A stretch of 64,000 bases of DNA from Mucilaginibacter rigui (GCF_014773275.1 NZ_JACWMW010000001.1:496001-560000), one strand, 5' to 3'. Positions 34,205 to 43,371 are shown, counted from the stretch's first letter. Notes: a model not told the origin generated them from the sequence alone. Program-made: numbers and translations.

Positions 34205-35845
34205 ATGCAAAAAAACTATACAAAGCTGGAAGGTAAAATTATTTTACTGTTGTGCGTAATTATGTTATCGGCGGCGGCAAGTAAGGCGCAATCGGTTTAT
34301 TTACCGCAATCGTACCAGTTGTATCAAAAGTTTAATGCCGATGTATATTCAAAAGGCAGCAGTTTGCATACTTCGTTACGCCCTTTTTTGATGGATAGCG
34401 CACTCACCAACAGGTATAACCAGCTGATGGGCGTTGGGGTAGACAGCACCCGTAAAAACTGGTTTCTGCGAAAAATATTTAATGAGCATTTAGTAGATGT
34501 TAAAGCTAAAGATTACACCTTTTACGGCGATATATTATTAGATAACACCTTCGGTAAAGATTTTAAGGATAAATCTACCGAGGCTATAAACTTTAAACCA
34601 ATTGGCTTTGGCCCAAATGCCAGGATAGGTTTAAATACACGTGGCTTTCAGTTTGGCGGTACAGTAGGCACAAAATTCTCTTTTTATACCAGTGCGTTCG
34701 AGAACCAGGCATCCTTCCCTGATTATTATACCGATTACGTAAAATCGATAGGTTTTGTACCCGGCCAGGCGTATGACCGCTCTCCGGGCAAAAGCTACCG
34801 CGATTACTCATACGCCACGGCCATTATATCTTACACACCCATTAAACAGCTTAACATTACCTTGGGGCAGGATAAAACCTTTATAGGCGATGGTTACCGT
34901 TCCTTATTGCTATCAGATTACGCTGCCAATTACCCCTTGCTGCGCCTTACCGCCAATGTAGGCAAAGTGCAGTACATGATGATGTGGGCTTACATGCAGG
35001 ATAAAAACGAACCCAAATTTGATAGCTTTGGCAGTAACCGCCGCAAATGGGGCCTGTTCCATTATTTAGATTGGAATGCTACCAACAGCCTGTCGTTAGG
35101 TTTTTTTAACGCCTATATAGTACCCGAGGCCGACGACCTGGGCAACCGCCGTGGTTTCGATGTTAACTTTATTAACCCCCTTGTTTTTGCAAGCGGCTTA
35201 GGCCCTTCATCGCAACCGGGCAATGCGCTGGTAGGTTTTACAGGCAAATACAAAATATTTGATAAAACGGCTTTATACGGCCAGTTACTTATAGACCGCA
35301 TTAAAGCTACCGATGCCTTTAAAGGCAGCACCAATGGTTACCAGGTGGGTGTACGCGGGGCTGATATTTTTGGTGTGAAAGATCTGAATTACCTGCTTGA
35401 ATACAATACTGTTAAGCCATATACTTATGCTGATACAAAATCTATCAGCGCTTATACCTACTTCAGTCAGCCCCTGGGCGATCCGTTTGGCGCCAACTTC
35501 AGGGAGTTGAATGGTATCATAAACTACTCGGCGGGCAGGTTTGATTTCCAGGGGCAAGTGATGTATGCCAAATACGGGCTGGATGCCACCGGCGAAAACA
35601 ATGGCAAGGATGTTACCAAGCCGTTGGTGCCAACGCTTACTACAACCAGCGTAGGGCAGGGCATCAATACTAACCTGTATTATGCAGAGGGCACGGTAGC
35701 CTTCGTGGTGAACCCTAAATACAACCTGCGTTTTGAACTGGGCGGTATCTATCGTAGAGAATCAAACAGCATTGGCACTAAAAACGCCGCTATCATCTCC
35801 TTTGGTTTAAGAAGCAGCTTCAGGAACTTGTATCACGATTTTTAA
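34205..35845 (+). CDS. outer-membrane beta-barrel protein, RemB / Wzi capsule-assembly-like
   Basis: About 546 residues from the ATG at 34205. A TTG-started extension to 34196 adds three residues. The signal peptide ends near S-K-A-Q (~31). The rest is a beta-rich barrel with alternating polar and aromatic strands and a final aromatic residue (Y-H-D-F) as in outer-membrane proteins. The G-Q-D-K-T-F-I-G-D-G-Y-R-S-L-L-L-S region resembles Wzi-type capsule proteins and the gliding motility protein RemB of Flavobacterium. It probably holds polysaccharide or adhesin at the surface. A gliding role here is unproven. Confidence 0.7.
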   Translation: MQKNYTKLEGKIILLLCVIMLSAAASKAQSVYLPQSYQLYQKFNADVYSKGSSLHTSLRPFLMDSALTNRYNQLMGVGVDSTRKNWFLRKIFNEHLVDVKAKDYTFYGDILLDNTFGKDFKDKSTEAINFKPIGFGPNARIGLNTRGFQFGGTVGTKFSFYTSAFENQASFPDYYTDYVKSIGFVPGQAYDRSPGKSYRDYSYATAIISYTPIKQLNITLGQDKTFIGDGYRSLLLSDYAANYPLLRLTANVGKVQYMMMWAYMQDKNEPKFDSFGSNRRKWGLFHYLDWNATNSLSLGFFNAYIVPEADDLGNRRGFDVNFINPLVFASGLGPSSQPGNALVGFTGKYKIFDKTALYGQLLIDRIKATDAFKGSTNGYQVGVRGADIFGVKDLNYLLEYNTVKPYTYADTKSISAYTYFSQPLGDPFGANFRELNGIINYSAGRFDFQGQVMYAKYGLDATGENNGKDVTKPLVPTLTTTSVGQGINTNLYYAEGTVAFVVNPKYNLRFELGGIYRRESNSIGTKNAAIISFGLRSSFRNLYHDF

Positions 35846-35861
35846 TGTTGATCTTTTAACC

Positions 35862-36052
35862 ACACAGGTCGCGTTTTTAACCACAGAGGTCACGGAGGTT
35901 TTCACAGAGAGCCACAAAGAGAATAATTTAATAACTCACGCAAAGACGCAAAGCATATCAAATTATTGTGTCTTAGCGTCTTTGCGTGAAACTCAAAAAA
36001 CCTCTGTGAACTTTGTGTTTTTTACTCTGTGCTCTCTGTGGTAAAAAATCCA
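35862..36052. repeat. composite intergenic repeat block
   Basis: Two nested inverted repeats: the outer arms are CACAGAG/CTCTGTG-type (35874-35925 and 36000-36050), and the inner arms are CACGCAAAGACGCAAAG (35937-35953) with CTTAGCGTCTTTGCGTG (35971-35987). It seems to be one repeat type inserted in, or placed beside, another. No gene is inside. Confidence 0.6.
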
Positions 36053-36081
36053 ATCCATCCTAAAACCAACAAAATTCCCGT

Positions 36082-36089
36082 TATCTTTG
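36082..36089 (+). promoter_or_regulatory. candidate -7 element TATCTTTG
   Basis: Exact match to TAnnTTTG, 17 bp before the ATG at 36107. No clear -33 box. Confidence 0.4.
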
Positions 36090-36106
36090 ATATTCTATTT
36101 TAAATT

Positions 36107-37360
36107 ATGGCTACAGAAGTTAAGTGCCCCAGCTGCGGACATGGTTTCCCTATTGAGGAAGTTATGGCCGAGGAATATAAGCAGCAGCTAAGGCTGAAAA
36201 TGCAGGATTACACCCGCCAGAAAGAAGAAGAGTTTCAGAAAAAGGAAGCAGATTTTACCAATCGCGAGAAAAAACAACAGGAAGCTTTTGAAGAGCGCCT
36301 TGCCGGCGAAAAGAAAGCCCTGCAATTAACGTTGGAGGAGAACCTGCGCAAATCCATCGCTTCAGATTTTGAGAACCAGTTGCTGATGCTGCAAAACTCT
36401 GTAAACGCCAGCGCCGAAAAGCTGAAGGAATCTCGCCAGAAGGAACTGGAGTTTTTAAAGCGCGAGCAATCCCTTAAGCAAAAGGAAGATGAGATGGAAC
36501 TTGCCCTGCAGCGCAAACTACAGGAGCAGCGTGCCGAACTAAGCGAGCAGATCCGTAAGCAGGAAACCGAAAAATATAGCATCAAGGATACCGAACATCA
36601 GCTAAAGGTGAAGGAGATGGAGAAACAACTGGAAGACCAGAAAAAACTGGTTGACGAGATGAAGCGCCGTGCCGAGCAGGGATCTATGCAGCTGCAGGGT
36701 GAGGCGCAGGAGCTGATATTGGAGGAACAACTGCGCAGTTATTTCCCGTTTGATCTGATCAGCGAGGTGGGTAAGGGCGTTCGGGGGGCGGATTGTGTAC
36801 AAACTGTACGCAACCAGTTTGGGCAGGAGTGCGGCCGGATCATCTACGAAAGCAAGCGCACCACGGCGTTTGGCGGCGATTGGATAGACAAATTAAAAAA
36901 AGACATGCGTGCCCAGGCTATTGATGTTGCCGTTATAGTAACCCAGTGCTACCCAAAGGGTATGGACTGCTTTGGCGAGAAGGATGGCGTATGGATCTGT
37001 AGTTTTGATGAGGTAAAGGCGGTATCCTACATCCTGAGGGATGGTGTAATGAAACTGGCTAACCTGGCAAAAGCGCAGGATAACAAGGGCGATAAAATGC
37101 ACCTGCTGTATGATTATTTAACCAGCAGCGAGTTTTCTGAACAATGGAAAGCCATCCGCGAGGGATATATGAGCATGCGGGTATCTATCCAAAAAGAGCG
37201 CGATGCAATGGAAAAACTTTGGAAGGCCCGCGAGAAACAGCTGGAAAAAGTATTACTGAATGCGGCCCATATTAAAGGATCGATAGAAGGCATTGCCGGT
37301 ACTGATGTGATACAGCTAAGCCTTGGCGATGAGGATGACGAACCTTTATTATTAGAATAA
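36107..37360 (+). CDS. DUF2130 domain protein with coiled coil
   Basis: 417 residues. A short zinc-knuckle-like C7-P-S-C10-G-H is followed by a long charged coiled coil (~20-205) and then the DUF2130 domain. That domain shows D229 in R-G-A-D-C-V and E248-S-K250 in G-R-I-I-Y-E-S-K, with the spacing of a PD-(D/E)xK nuclease core. RmuC-like nucleases have a similar coiled-coil-plus-nuclease plan. Nuclease activity is therefore plausible but is my inference. It is a single gene between two repeat-rich gaps. Confidence 0.8.
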   Translation: MATEVKCPSCGHGFPIEEVMAEEYKQQLRLKMQDYTRQKEEEFQKKEADFTNREKKQQEAFEERLAGEKKALQLTLEENLRKSIASDFENQLLMLQNSVNASAEKLKESRQKELEFLKREQSLKQKEDEMELALQRKLQEQRAELSEQIRKQETEKYSIKDTEHQLKVKEMEKQLEDQKKLVDEMKRRAEQGSMQLQGEAQELILEEQLRSYFPFDLISEVGKGVRGADCVQTVRNQFGQECGRIIYESKRTTAFGGDWIDKLKKDMRAQAIDVAVIVTQCYPKGMDCFGEKDGVWICSFDEVKAVSYILRDGVMKLANLAKAQDNKGDKMHLLYDYLTSSEFSEQWKAIREGYMSMRVSIQKERDAMEKLWKAREKQLEKVLLNAAHIKGSIEGIAGTDVIQLSLGDEDDEPLLLE

Positions 37361-37584
37361 CACATCGCCCATTCAAGCGTCCACGCTCACAAATTTATAT
37401 TAGCGAAGATGCTACAAAATACGTTGTCAAGCATGGATGCTTGACCCGACGGCAGAGTTGAGATGTTAAATATGGTGGCGATAGTTTGTTAGTAAAGTAG
37501 TTTATAAGTGATTGATTATTAGATATTTTATAATCTTCTCGTGCGTTCACAGCAGTGAACGTGAACGCTTTTAACCGCTTTGAC

Positions 37585-37695
37585 AGGTCTTCGACAAACT
37601 ATCATGACGCATACGCGGGTTGTCATGGTGAGCCTGTCGAACCATAGTGGGTAAGGCTTTTCCGCACGCCCTTCGACAAGCTCAGGGTGACGCCC
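37585..37695. repeat. TTCGACAAGCTCAGGGTGAC-type intergenic repeat
   Basis: GTCTTCGACAAACTATCATGAC and GTTGTCATGGTGAGCCTGTCGAACC are followed by CCCTTCGACAAGCTCAGGGTGAC. These are related segments in both orientations, a well-known intergenic repeat type in Bacteroidota. Confidence 0.6.
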
Positions 37696-37769
37696 TCATT
37701 TATCTCGTTCTCCTTTATAATCCCGCCGGGATTTTATCACTTATAATGATATAAGGATTTAATCCATCC

Positions 37770-37801
37770 TTTGTTCCCTTACACCAAAAGCATTACTTTT
37801 G
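37770..37801 (+). promoter_or_regulatory. promoter of the M20 deacylase gene
   Basis: TTTG (37770-37773), 20 bp, then TACTTTTG (37794-37801) match both halves of the Bacteroidota promoter (TTTG, ~19 bp, TAnnTTTG). The -7 box lies 35 bp before the ATG at 37837. This is the best promoter match I saw in the window. Confidence 0.65.
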
Positions 37802-37836
37802 CGGTTCACTATTTACGGGAACTATCCCGATAATCT

Positions 37837-38901
37837 ATGGCCGATATATCAGCATTATCGCAACTGGCTTTACAGCTGCTGCAGCAATTAATATCCATAC
37901 AATCATTCAGTAAAGAAGAAGACCGCACTGCCGACCTGATAGACCAGGTTTTGCAGCAGCACGGTGTTAAAACCCATCGCAAGCTCAATAACATCTGGGC
38001 ATGGAACAGGCATTTTGATGCATCAAAGCCAACTATCCTGCTCAATTCGCATCACGATACCGTAAAACCTAACAGTGGCTACACCCGCGACCCATACGAC
38101 GCCAAAATAGAAGATGGTAAATTATACGGACTGGGCAGCAATGATGCAGGTGGTTGCCTGGTATCGTTGATAGCGGTTTTTTTGTATTACTATGACCAGG
38201 AAAACCTGAAATATAACTTTTGCCTGGCTACCACCGCCGAAGAAGAGATATCGGGCGTAAATGGCCTGGAACTCATCATTCCCGAGCTTGGCGAATTGAG
38301 TTTTGGTATAGTAGGCGAACCTACCCTGATGGACCTCGCCATTGCCGAACGCGGCCTGATGGTGCTGGATTGCACCGCTTACGGCAAAGCCGGCCACGCC
38401 GCCCGCGAGGAAGGCGAAAACGCCATTTATAAAGCCCTGGCTGATATTGAGTGGTTCCGCAATTTTAAATTCCCTAAGGAATCGGAAGTATTTGGGCCGA
38501 TAAAAATGTCGGTAACTATTATCAATGCCGGTTCACAGCACAACGTGGTACCTGCTACCTGTACCTTTACGGTTGATGTAAGAGTGACCGATGCCTACAA
38601 GAATGAAGAAGTGCTGGAGATCATCCGCCAGCATGTAAGCTGCGAGGTGAAACCACGTAGTATCCGTTTAAAACCATCATCAATAGATAAGAATCATTCG
38701 TTTGTACAGGCAGGTGTATCGCTTGGCCGCAAAACATACGGTTCGCCAACAACGTCTGATCAATCCCTGCTGGATATCTCATCCATCAAAATTGGTCCCG
38801 GCGATTCGGCACGTTCACACATGGCCGATGAGTTTATTTATGTAGATGAAATAGGTGAGGGGATAGACCTGTATATCCAGATGCTGAGTAAGATTGTTTA
38901 G
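37837..38901 (+). CDS. M20 family metallopeptidase, ArgE-like N-acyl amino acid deacylase
   Basis: 354 residues. Zinc-site motifs of the M20 family are in order: S-H72-H-D74-T, the bridging Asp in G-S-N-D103-A-G-G, the catalytic Glu with its neighbour in A-E135-E-E-I-S-G, and a late His in R-S-H-M-A-D-E. The dimerisation domain sits at ~160-270. The gene is followed, after one intervening convergent gene, by argH. In Bacteroidota arginine synthesis runs through N-acylated intermediates, and a deacylase of this kind removes the acetyl or succinyl group from ornithine or citrulline, so an arginine role is likely. Confidence 0.85.
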   Translation: MADISALSQLALQLLQQLISIQSFSKEEDRTADLIDQVLQQHGVKTHRKLNNIWAWNRHFDASKPTILLNSHHDTVKPNSGYTRDPYDAKIEDGKLYGLGSNDAGGCLVSLIAVFLYYYDQENLKYNFCLATTAEEEISGVNGLELIIPELGELSFGIVGEPTLMDLAIAERGLMVLDCTAYGKAGHAAREEGENAIYKALADIEWFRNFKFPKESEVFGPIKMSVTIINAGSQHNVVPATCTFTVDVRVTDAYKNEEVLEIIRQHVSCEVKPRSIRLKPSSIDKNHSFVQAGVSLGRKTYGSPTTSDQSLLDISSIKIGPGDSARSHMADEFIYVDEIGEGIDLYIQMLSKIV

Positions 38902-39368
38902 GGGTTATCATGTATCAAGGTCCGGCCCCGTTTTCTGGTTAACCGCCTAACTATTCCACCGGCAATATTTAATATCAGTACAAATTGCGCGCTAACCGCA
39001 AAAAAGAGTAGTAGAGAATAAAGCCAGTAATTGTTTTTTGAACTTTGCAACCTGTACTGCTGGTTAATATTAAAATAGATAATAGCGGCCAGTATAGGTA
39101 ATATGGTTGCAAACGCATGCGCCCATATCAGTTTTTTAGATAGCAGGCGTTTTTTGATGAAGATATACAATAGCCATATTAATAACAAAAAACCCGAAAG
39201 CACACGATAAATAACGTCCGACCATATTACGACAGAAGTATTGTTAATATTTATACTCGTACTTTTATTTGAGAAGAATGAAAATACAAACAATATTATC
39301 GAAGCTAAAGCAAATACCTGGAATGGCCTTTTCTTAAAATTAAACGAGTAATATTTTGACGCTTTCAT
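38898..39368 (-). CDS. hypothetical membrane protein, 156 aa
   Basis: Four hydrophobic segments (about residues 17-35, 50-68, 80-98 and 115-135 from the ATG at 39366-39368) and a basic C-terminus with R-R-L-T-R-K-R-G-R. No family is recognised. Its stop codon overlaps the stop codon of the convergent M20 gene by 4 bp, and it sits between M20 and argH, interrupting an arginine gene pair. Base composition is more AT-rich than in the flanking genes, which may mean a later insertion. Confidence 0.6.
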   Translation of the reverse strand: MKASKYYSFNFKKRPFQVFALASIILFVFSFFSNKSTSININNTSVVIWSDVIYRVLSGFLLLIWLLYIFIKKRLLSKKLIWAHAFATILPILAAIIYFNINQQYRLQSSKNNYWLYSLLLFFAVSAQFVLILNIAGGIVRRLTRKRGRTLIHDNP

Positions 39369-39502
39369 AGGTGCCACCAAAGTAACGTTCTGTTATTAAG
39401 TTAAATGAAGCAAATAGTCAACATAATATTATGGATTGGCTATTGGATGTTATGAGTTAGTATATACTCGCTTTACGGTTTCCCGTAAAACGCATTTAAT
39501 TC

Positions 39503-39510
39503 TATATTTG
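39503..39510 (+). promoter_or_regulatory. argH: -7 element TATATTTG directly before argH
   Basis: Exact TAnnTTTG match ending only 4 bp before the argH ATG, with TTTC 20 bp upstream in the -33 place. Transcription would start at or next to the start codon, giving a leaderless or nearly leaderless mRNA. Confidence 0.45.
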
Positions 39511-39514
39511 CAAC

Positions 39515-40849
39515 ATGAGCAAGCTATGGCAAAAAACCACGAACGTTGATAAGCTGGTAGAAAATTTTACTGTTGGCCGCGACCGGGAGCTGGACAGGCA
39601 AATGGCCGCTTTTGATGTATTGGGCTCGCTTGCACATACCAAAATGCTGGAATCGATAGGCCTGATGGATGCCGCCGACCTGATGCTGGTACAACAGGAA
39701 CTAAAAAACCTGTACACCGAGATTGAGAACGATAATTTTGAGATAGAGCCTGACGTAGAGGATGTGCACTCGCAGGTAGAAATGCTGCTTACTCGCCGCA
39801 TTGGCGAAGCCGGTAAAAAGATCCATAGCGGCCGCTCGCGTAACGACCAGGTATTGGTTGATCTGAAACTCTTTTTCCGCCACCAGTTACAGCAGGTGGT
39901 TGCCGAAACCGATACCCTTTTTCGCCAGTTAATACAATTGAGCGAACAACATAAAGATGTGCTGTTGCCAGGCTATACGCACTTACAGGTAGCTATGCCA
40001 TCGTCTTTCGGCCTGTGGTTTGGCGCTTATGCCGAAGGATTGGTTGACGACCTTGAAATGGTTTTGGCCGCCTGGAAGATCACCAATAAAAACCCCCTGG
40101 GCTCGGCAGCGGGTTATGGATCGTCGTTCCCGCTAAACAGGACGATGACCACCCGGCTTTTAGGTTTTGAGAGCCTCGCCCACAACGTGGTTTACGCGCA
40201 AATGGGCCGTGGTAAAACCGAGCGTGTTATTGCCCAGGCTTTATCGTCTATTGCGGCAACATTAGCCAAAATGGCAATGGACCAGTGCCTGTACTTAAGT
40301 CAGAACTTCGCCTTTGTAAGCTACCCTGAAAACCTCACCACCGGCAGCAGCATTATGCCACACAAAAAGAACCCTGATGTTTGGGAGATAATGCGTGGTA
40401 AATGCAACCGCCTGCAAGCCCTGCCAAATGATGTGGCCATGATGACCACTAACCTGCCATCGGGCTACCATCGCGAGCTGCAATTGTTGAAAGAATTATT
40501 GTTCCCGGCCTTTGCTGACCTGATGGACTGCCTGCAAATGGCCACCTTTATGCTGCAAAACATCAGCGTTAACAAAAATATACTCGACGACCCTAAATAC
40601 ACCTACCTGTTCAGTGTAGAAGAAGTTAACAAATCGGTGCTGAATGGTACACCATTCCGTGATGCTTACAAACAAATAGGTTTGGATATTGAACAGGGTA
40701 ATTTTAATCCCGATAAAACAGTTAGCCATACCCACGAGGGCAGCATTGGCAACCTGCAAAACCAGCAGATAACCGAAGCCATGGATAAAGTGATCGGCAG
40801 TTTCGATTTTAAAAAGGTTGAAGATGCGATTAGCTGGTTGGTGAAGTAA
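39515..40849 (+). CDS. argH: argininosuccinate lyase
   Basis: 444 residues of the fumarase/aspartase superfamily. It starts with the ArgH opening L-W-Q-K-T-T-N-V-D-K-L-V-E-N-F-T-V-G. It contains D-V-H-S-Q-V-E, S-G-R-S-R-N-D-Q-V, P-G-Y-T-H-L-Q-V-A-M-P and the superfamily signature loop G-S-S-I-M-P-H-K-K-N-P-D with the catalytic Ser. It splits argininosuccinate into arginine and fumarate, the last step of arginine synthesis, in the cytosol. The length is near the usual ~450. The neighbouring M20 deacylase fits the same pathway. Confidence 0.95.
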   Translation: MSKLWQKTTNVDKLVENFTVGRDRELDRQMAAFDVLGSLAHTKMLESIGLMDAADLMLVQQELKNLYTEIENDNFEIEPDVEDVHSQVEMLLTRRIGEAGKKIHSGRSRNDQVLVDLKLFFRHQLQQVVAETDTLFRQLIQLSEQHKDVLLPGYTHLQVAMPSSFGLWFGAYAEGLVDDLEMVLAAWKITNKNPLGSAAGYGSSFPLNRTMTTRLLGFESLAHNVVYAQMGRGKTERVIAQALSSIAATLAKMAMDQCLYLSQNFAFVSYPENLTTGSSIMPHKKNPDVWEIMRGKCNRLQALPNDVAMMTTNLPSGYHRELQLLKELLFPAFADLMDCLQMATFMLQNISVNKNILDDPKYTYLFSVEEVNKSVLNGTPFRDAYKQIGLDIEQGNFNPDKTVSHTHEGSIGNLQNQQITEAMDKVIGSFDFKKVEDAISWLVK

Positions 40850-40890
40850 ATCGGTGTAATTAATAGGAATCAGTGGAAATCATAAACAGT

Positions 40891-41091
40891 ATGCACGGAC
40901 GTAACAGAACAGACATATACCCCGGACTGGAAGTAGATATTATCCTGAAGAAGGATCAGCGCAGCGGCAAGCTTACGCGCGGTGTGGTGAAAGATCTGCT
41001 AACCAGTGCGTCTTACCATTCCCGTGGCATAAAAGTACGGCTGGAAGACGGGCAGGTAGGCCGTGTTGCACAAATTGTAGAAGAAGACTAA
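40891..41091 (+). CDS. ywbE: YwbE family protein
   Basis: 66 residues from the ATG at 40891. A GTG at 40873 would add six residues outside the family's usual start. The whole sequence follows the YwbE pattern: G-R-N-R-T-D-I-Y-P-G-L-E-V-D-I, K-D-Q-R-S-G-K-L-T-R-G, L-T-S-A-S-Y-H-S-R-G-I-K-V-R-L and D-G-Q-V-G-R-V. It looks like a small beta-barrel, KOW/SH3-like fold. No function is established. It follows argH by 41 bp on the same strand. Confidence 0.85.
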   Translation: MHGRNRTDIYPGLEVDIILKKDQRSGKLTRGVVKDLLTSASYHSRGIKVRLEDGQVGRVAQIVEED

Positions 41092-41174
41092 TTTAGTTGA
41101 TGGATGATAGTTAATAGTTCGTGCCCAAATGTATATTTGAGGCATATAATTATTAAAACTATAACCGTAAGCTA

Positions 41175-41861
41175 ATGAAGCGTGTAACCGAACCTAACAA
41201 AAATATACTGCTTCGCTTGGATGCACATTACCGCATATTGCTATCCCTGGTAGCGGGCGTGATCGCTTTTTTTCTTGCCCGGCATAACCCTTCCATTCCG
41301 GCCGTTACCCTAATCATCTGGATAACTATAGCATTAACCATAATTGTATTAGACTGGGTGATCATTTTATGGGCACACCCCAAGGAAATACGAAAAATAG
41401 CCAGTTTGGAGGATAGCAGCCGGGTAATGATCTTTATTTTTGTAATGATAGCCTCGTTGGTTAGCCTGGTTGCGATGTACCTGCTGCTGAAATCATCAAA
41501 AGGGGAGTCGGAGAGTACTGTTGCAGGATATATTATTTTAGCGATGACAGCGGTAGTTATCTCCTGGTGGTTGGTACACACCGTGTTTACCATGCGTTAT
41601 GCACACCTGTTTTATACTACTGATGAAAATCGTAAATTGGTGGGAGGGCTGGAGTTTCCGGGTAATGAAAAGGAACCCGATTATTTGGATTTTGTGTACT
41701 TCTCCTTTGTTATCGGCATGACATTCCAGGTATCCGATGTGGAGATCTCATCCAAGCGTATCCGCCGGCTGGCCTGGATGCATGGGCTCATAGCCTTTGC
41801 GTTTAACACAGCCATTGTGGCATTGAGTATCAATGTGATATCAGGTTTGGTGTCGAAATAA
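41175..41861 (+). CDS. DUF1345 family membrane protein
   Basis: 228 residues with about five hydrophobic segments. The family hallmark is the late D-Y-L-D-F-V-Y-F-S-F-V-I-G-M-T-F-Q-V-S-D-V motif, preceded by H-T-V-F-T-M-R-Y-A-H-L-F-Y. DUF1345 proteins are inner-membrane proteins of unknown function with a pore-loop-like F-S-F-V-I-G-M-T-F-Q that recalls ion channels, although this is only a resemblance. It is a single gene. Confidence 0.85.
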   Translation: MKRVTEPNKNILLRLDAHYRILLSLVAGVIAFFLARHNPSIPAVTLIIWITIALTIIVLDWVIILWAHPKEIRKIASLEDSSRVMIFIFVMIASLVSLVAMYLLLKSSKGESESTVAGYIILAMTAVVISWWLVHTVFTMRYAHLFYTTDENRKLVGGLEFPGNEKEPDYLDFVYFSFVIGMTFQVSDVEISSKRIRRLAWMHGLIAFAFNTAIVALSINVISGLVSK

Positions 41862-41974
41862 GTGCTGCTTATTTCCCGAAACCGTTATTGCTGTAAGCTA
41901 CGGAGCAATCTCAAGACTATGCGTAGCCGATCTACCTACGGTCGGTTGTCTTCTTAACTCGCAATCACGAGCGT

Positions 41975-43279
41975 TTATTCCTCCTCAATTTTTGAGTGCT
42001 TCTGCGTATCGTTCATGGTAACGTAGATCACCAGTGATATCATAATACAGCCCGTTACATACCAGAAAAACCAGTTCTCGTGGCCGGCTTCTTTAAACAA
42101 TAGTGCAATATATTCGGCCGAACCGCCAAAAACCGATACCGCAATAGCATAAGGGAAACCAACACCCAAAGCACGAATATGCGCCGGGAAAAGTTCGGCC
42201 TTAACAACAGCGTTTATAGCCGTATAGTTGCTCACAATAAGCAGTGCCAGCATAATTAGCCCAAAAGCAACCCAAAAGTTGTGTGTTACGCTCAGGTAGG
42301 TAAAAATAGGTACAGTGGTAAGTGTGCCCAATATGCCAAAGGTTTTCAGCATAGGCTTGCGGCCTATCCTGTCGGACACGTAGCCGTACAGGGGCTGTAT
42401 CAGCATAAAAACAATTAGTGTAAGGCTCGATATCAGGGTAGCTTCATTTTTGCTGAAACCGTTGGTGTTCACCAAAAACTTTTGCATGTAGGTGGTGAAC
42501 GTGTAAAAAGCCACTGTGCCGCCAATGGTAAGGCCAATAACCGTAAACACCGCGCGCGGGTGGTTGGCCAGCGCACGTAACGAACCGCGGGCGTTTTTAT
42601 GTTTATCTTCTTTTTTATCAAGCGTTACCGATTCCTGTAAGCTGCGGCGCAGGTACATTACTATAATAGCCAGGGCAGCACCAATGCCAAACGGAATGCG
42701 CCATCCCCATGAGTGTAATTGCGCCTCGGTCAGGAAAACGCGTTGCAATAATATCAGCACGGCAAGGGCAAGCAGTTGTCCCATTATTAAGGTTACATAT
42801 TGAAAGCTGGAATAAAAGCCACGATCTTTTTTTGTGGCCATTTCGCTGAGGTAGGTTGCGCTGGTGCCATATTCGCCGCCAACGCTAAGGCCCTGGATAA
42901 TGCGGGCCAGTACCAGTAGGATAGGGGCTGCAATACCAATTTGTTTATAATTGGGCGTAATAGCTATAATTAACGATCCGGCACTCATTAGTAATACCGA
43001 AAAGGTTAGCGCGGTTTTACGGCCGCGTTTATCGGCAAATGTGCCCATTAACCAACCGCCTATGGGGCGCATTAAAAAACCAATGGCAAATATGCCTGCT
43101 GTATTAAGCAATTGTACGGTGAGGTTTCCTTTCGGGAAAAATGAGCCTGCAAAATAAAGGGAGAAGGCCGAGTAAACATACCAATCGTACCATTCAACCA
43201 AATTACCCAGCGAACCGCCAACTATTGACCATACACGGCTTTGGGTGGTTTGTGGGTTGGAGATGGTATTGGCGTTCAT
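41975..43279 (-). CDS. MFS transporter, metabolite:H+ symporter family
   Basis: 434 residues from the ATG at 43277-43279. A frame to 43309 adds ten residues. It has twelve predicted spans. Family features are G-N-L-V-E-W-Y-D-W-Y-V-Y-S in the first span, F-A-D-K-R-G-R-K-T-A-L in the first cytoplasmic loop, G-L-S-V-G-G-E-Y-G-T, and a second-half G-Y-V-S-D-R-I-G-R-K. This is the MHS branch (KgtP, ProP, ShiA), which imports organic acids, betaine or shikimate with protons. The substrate cannot be chosen from sequence alone, though KgtP-like dicarboxylate uptake is a fair guess. Confidence 0.88.
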   Translation of the reverse strand: MNANTISNPQTTQSRVWSIVGGSLGNLVEWYDWYVYSAFSLYFAGSFFPKGNLTVQLLNTAGIFAIGFLMRPIGGWLMGTFADKRGRKTALTFSVLLMSAGSLIIAITPNYKQIGIAAPILLVLARIIQGLSVGGEYGTSATYLSEMATKKDRGFYSSFQYVTLIMGQLLALAVLILLQRVFLTEAQLHSWGWRIPFGIGAALAIIVMYLRRSLQESVTLDKKEDKHKNARGSLRALANHPRAVFTVIGLTIGGTVAFYTFTTYMQKFLVNTNGFSKNEATLISSLTLIVFMLIQPLYGYVSDRIGRKPMLKTFGILGTLTTVPIFTYLSVTHNFWVAFGLIMLALLIVSNYTAINAVVKAELFPAHIRALGVGFPYAIAVSVFGGSAEYIALLFKEAGHENWFFWYVTGCIMISLVIYVTMNDTQKHSKIEEE

Positions 43280-43371
43280 GGTGGCTGGTTTGGTGCAAGA
43301 TAATGACAAACAAGCCGAATTTATGTAGTTTGATGCAAAAATCTTATCTTGTTACCTACTTAAATGTAATA

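Larger units (their letters stand above)
37361..37836. other. 476-bp intergenic region with repeats and a promoter
   Basis: No frame here looks coding. It contains CAAGCAT/ATGCTTG and GTTCAC/GTGAAC hairpins, a block of TTCGACA-type repeats at 37585-37695 and the promoter of the M20 gene at its right end. Confidence 0.6.

Noticed and set aside
43141..43371. 5' extension of the lipoprotein gene
   Set aside because: It runs antisense into the MFS transporter gene and would put 77 residues before the signal peptide. The ATG at 43372 gives a normal lipoprotein start.
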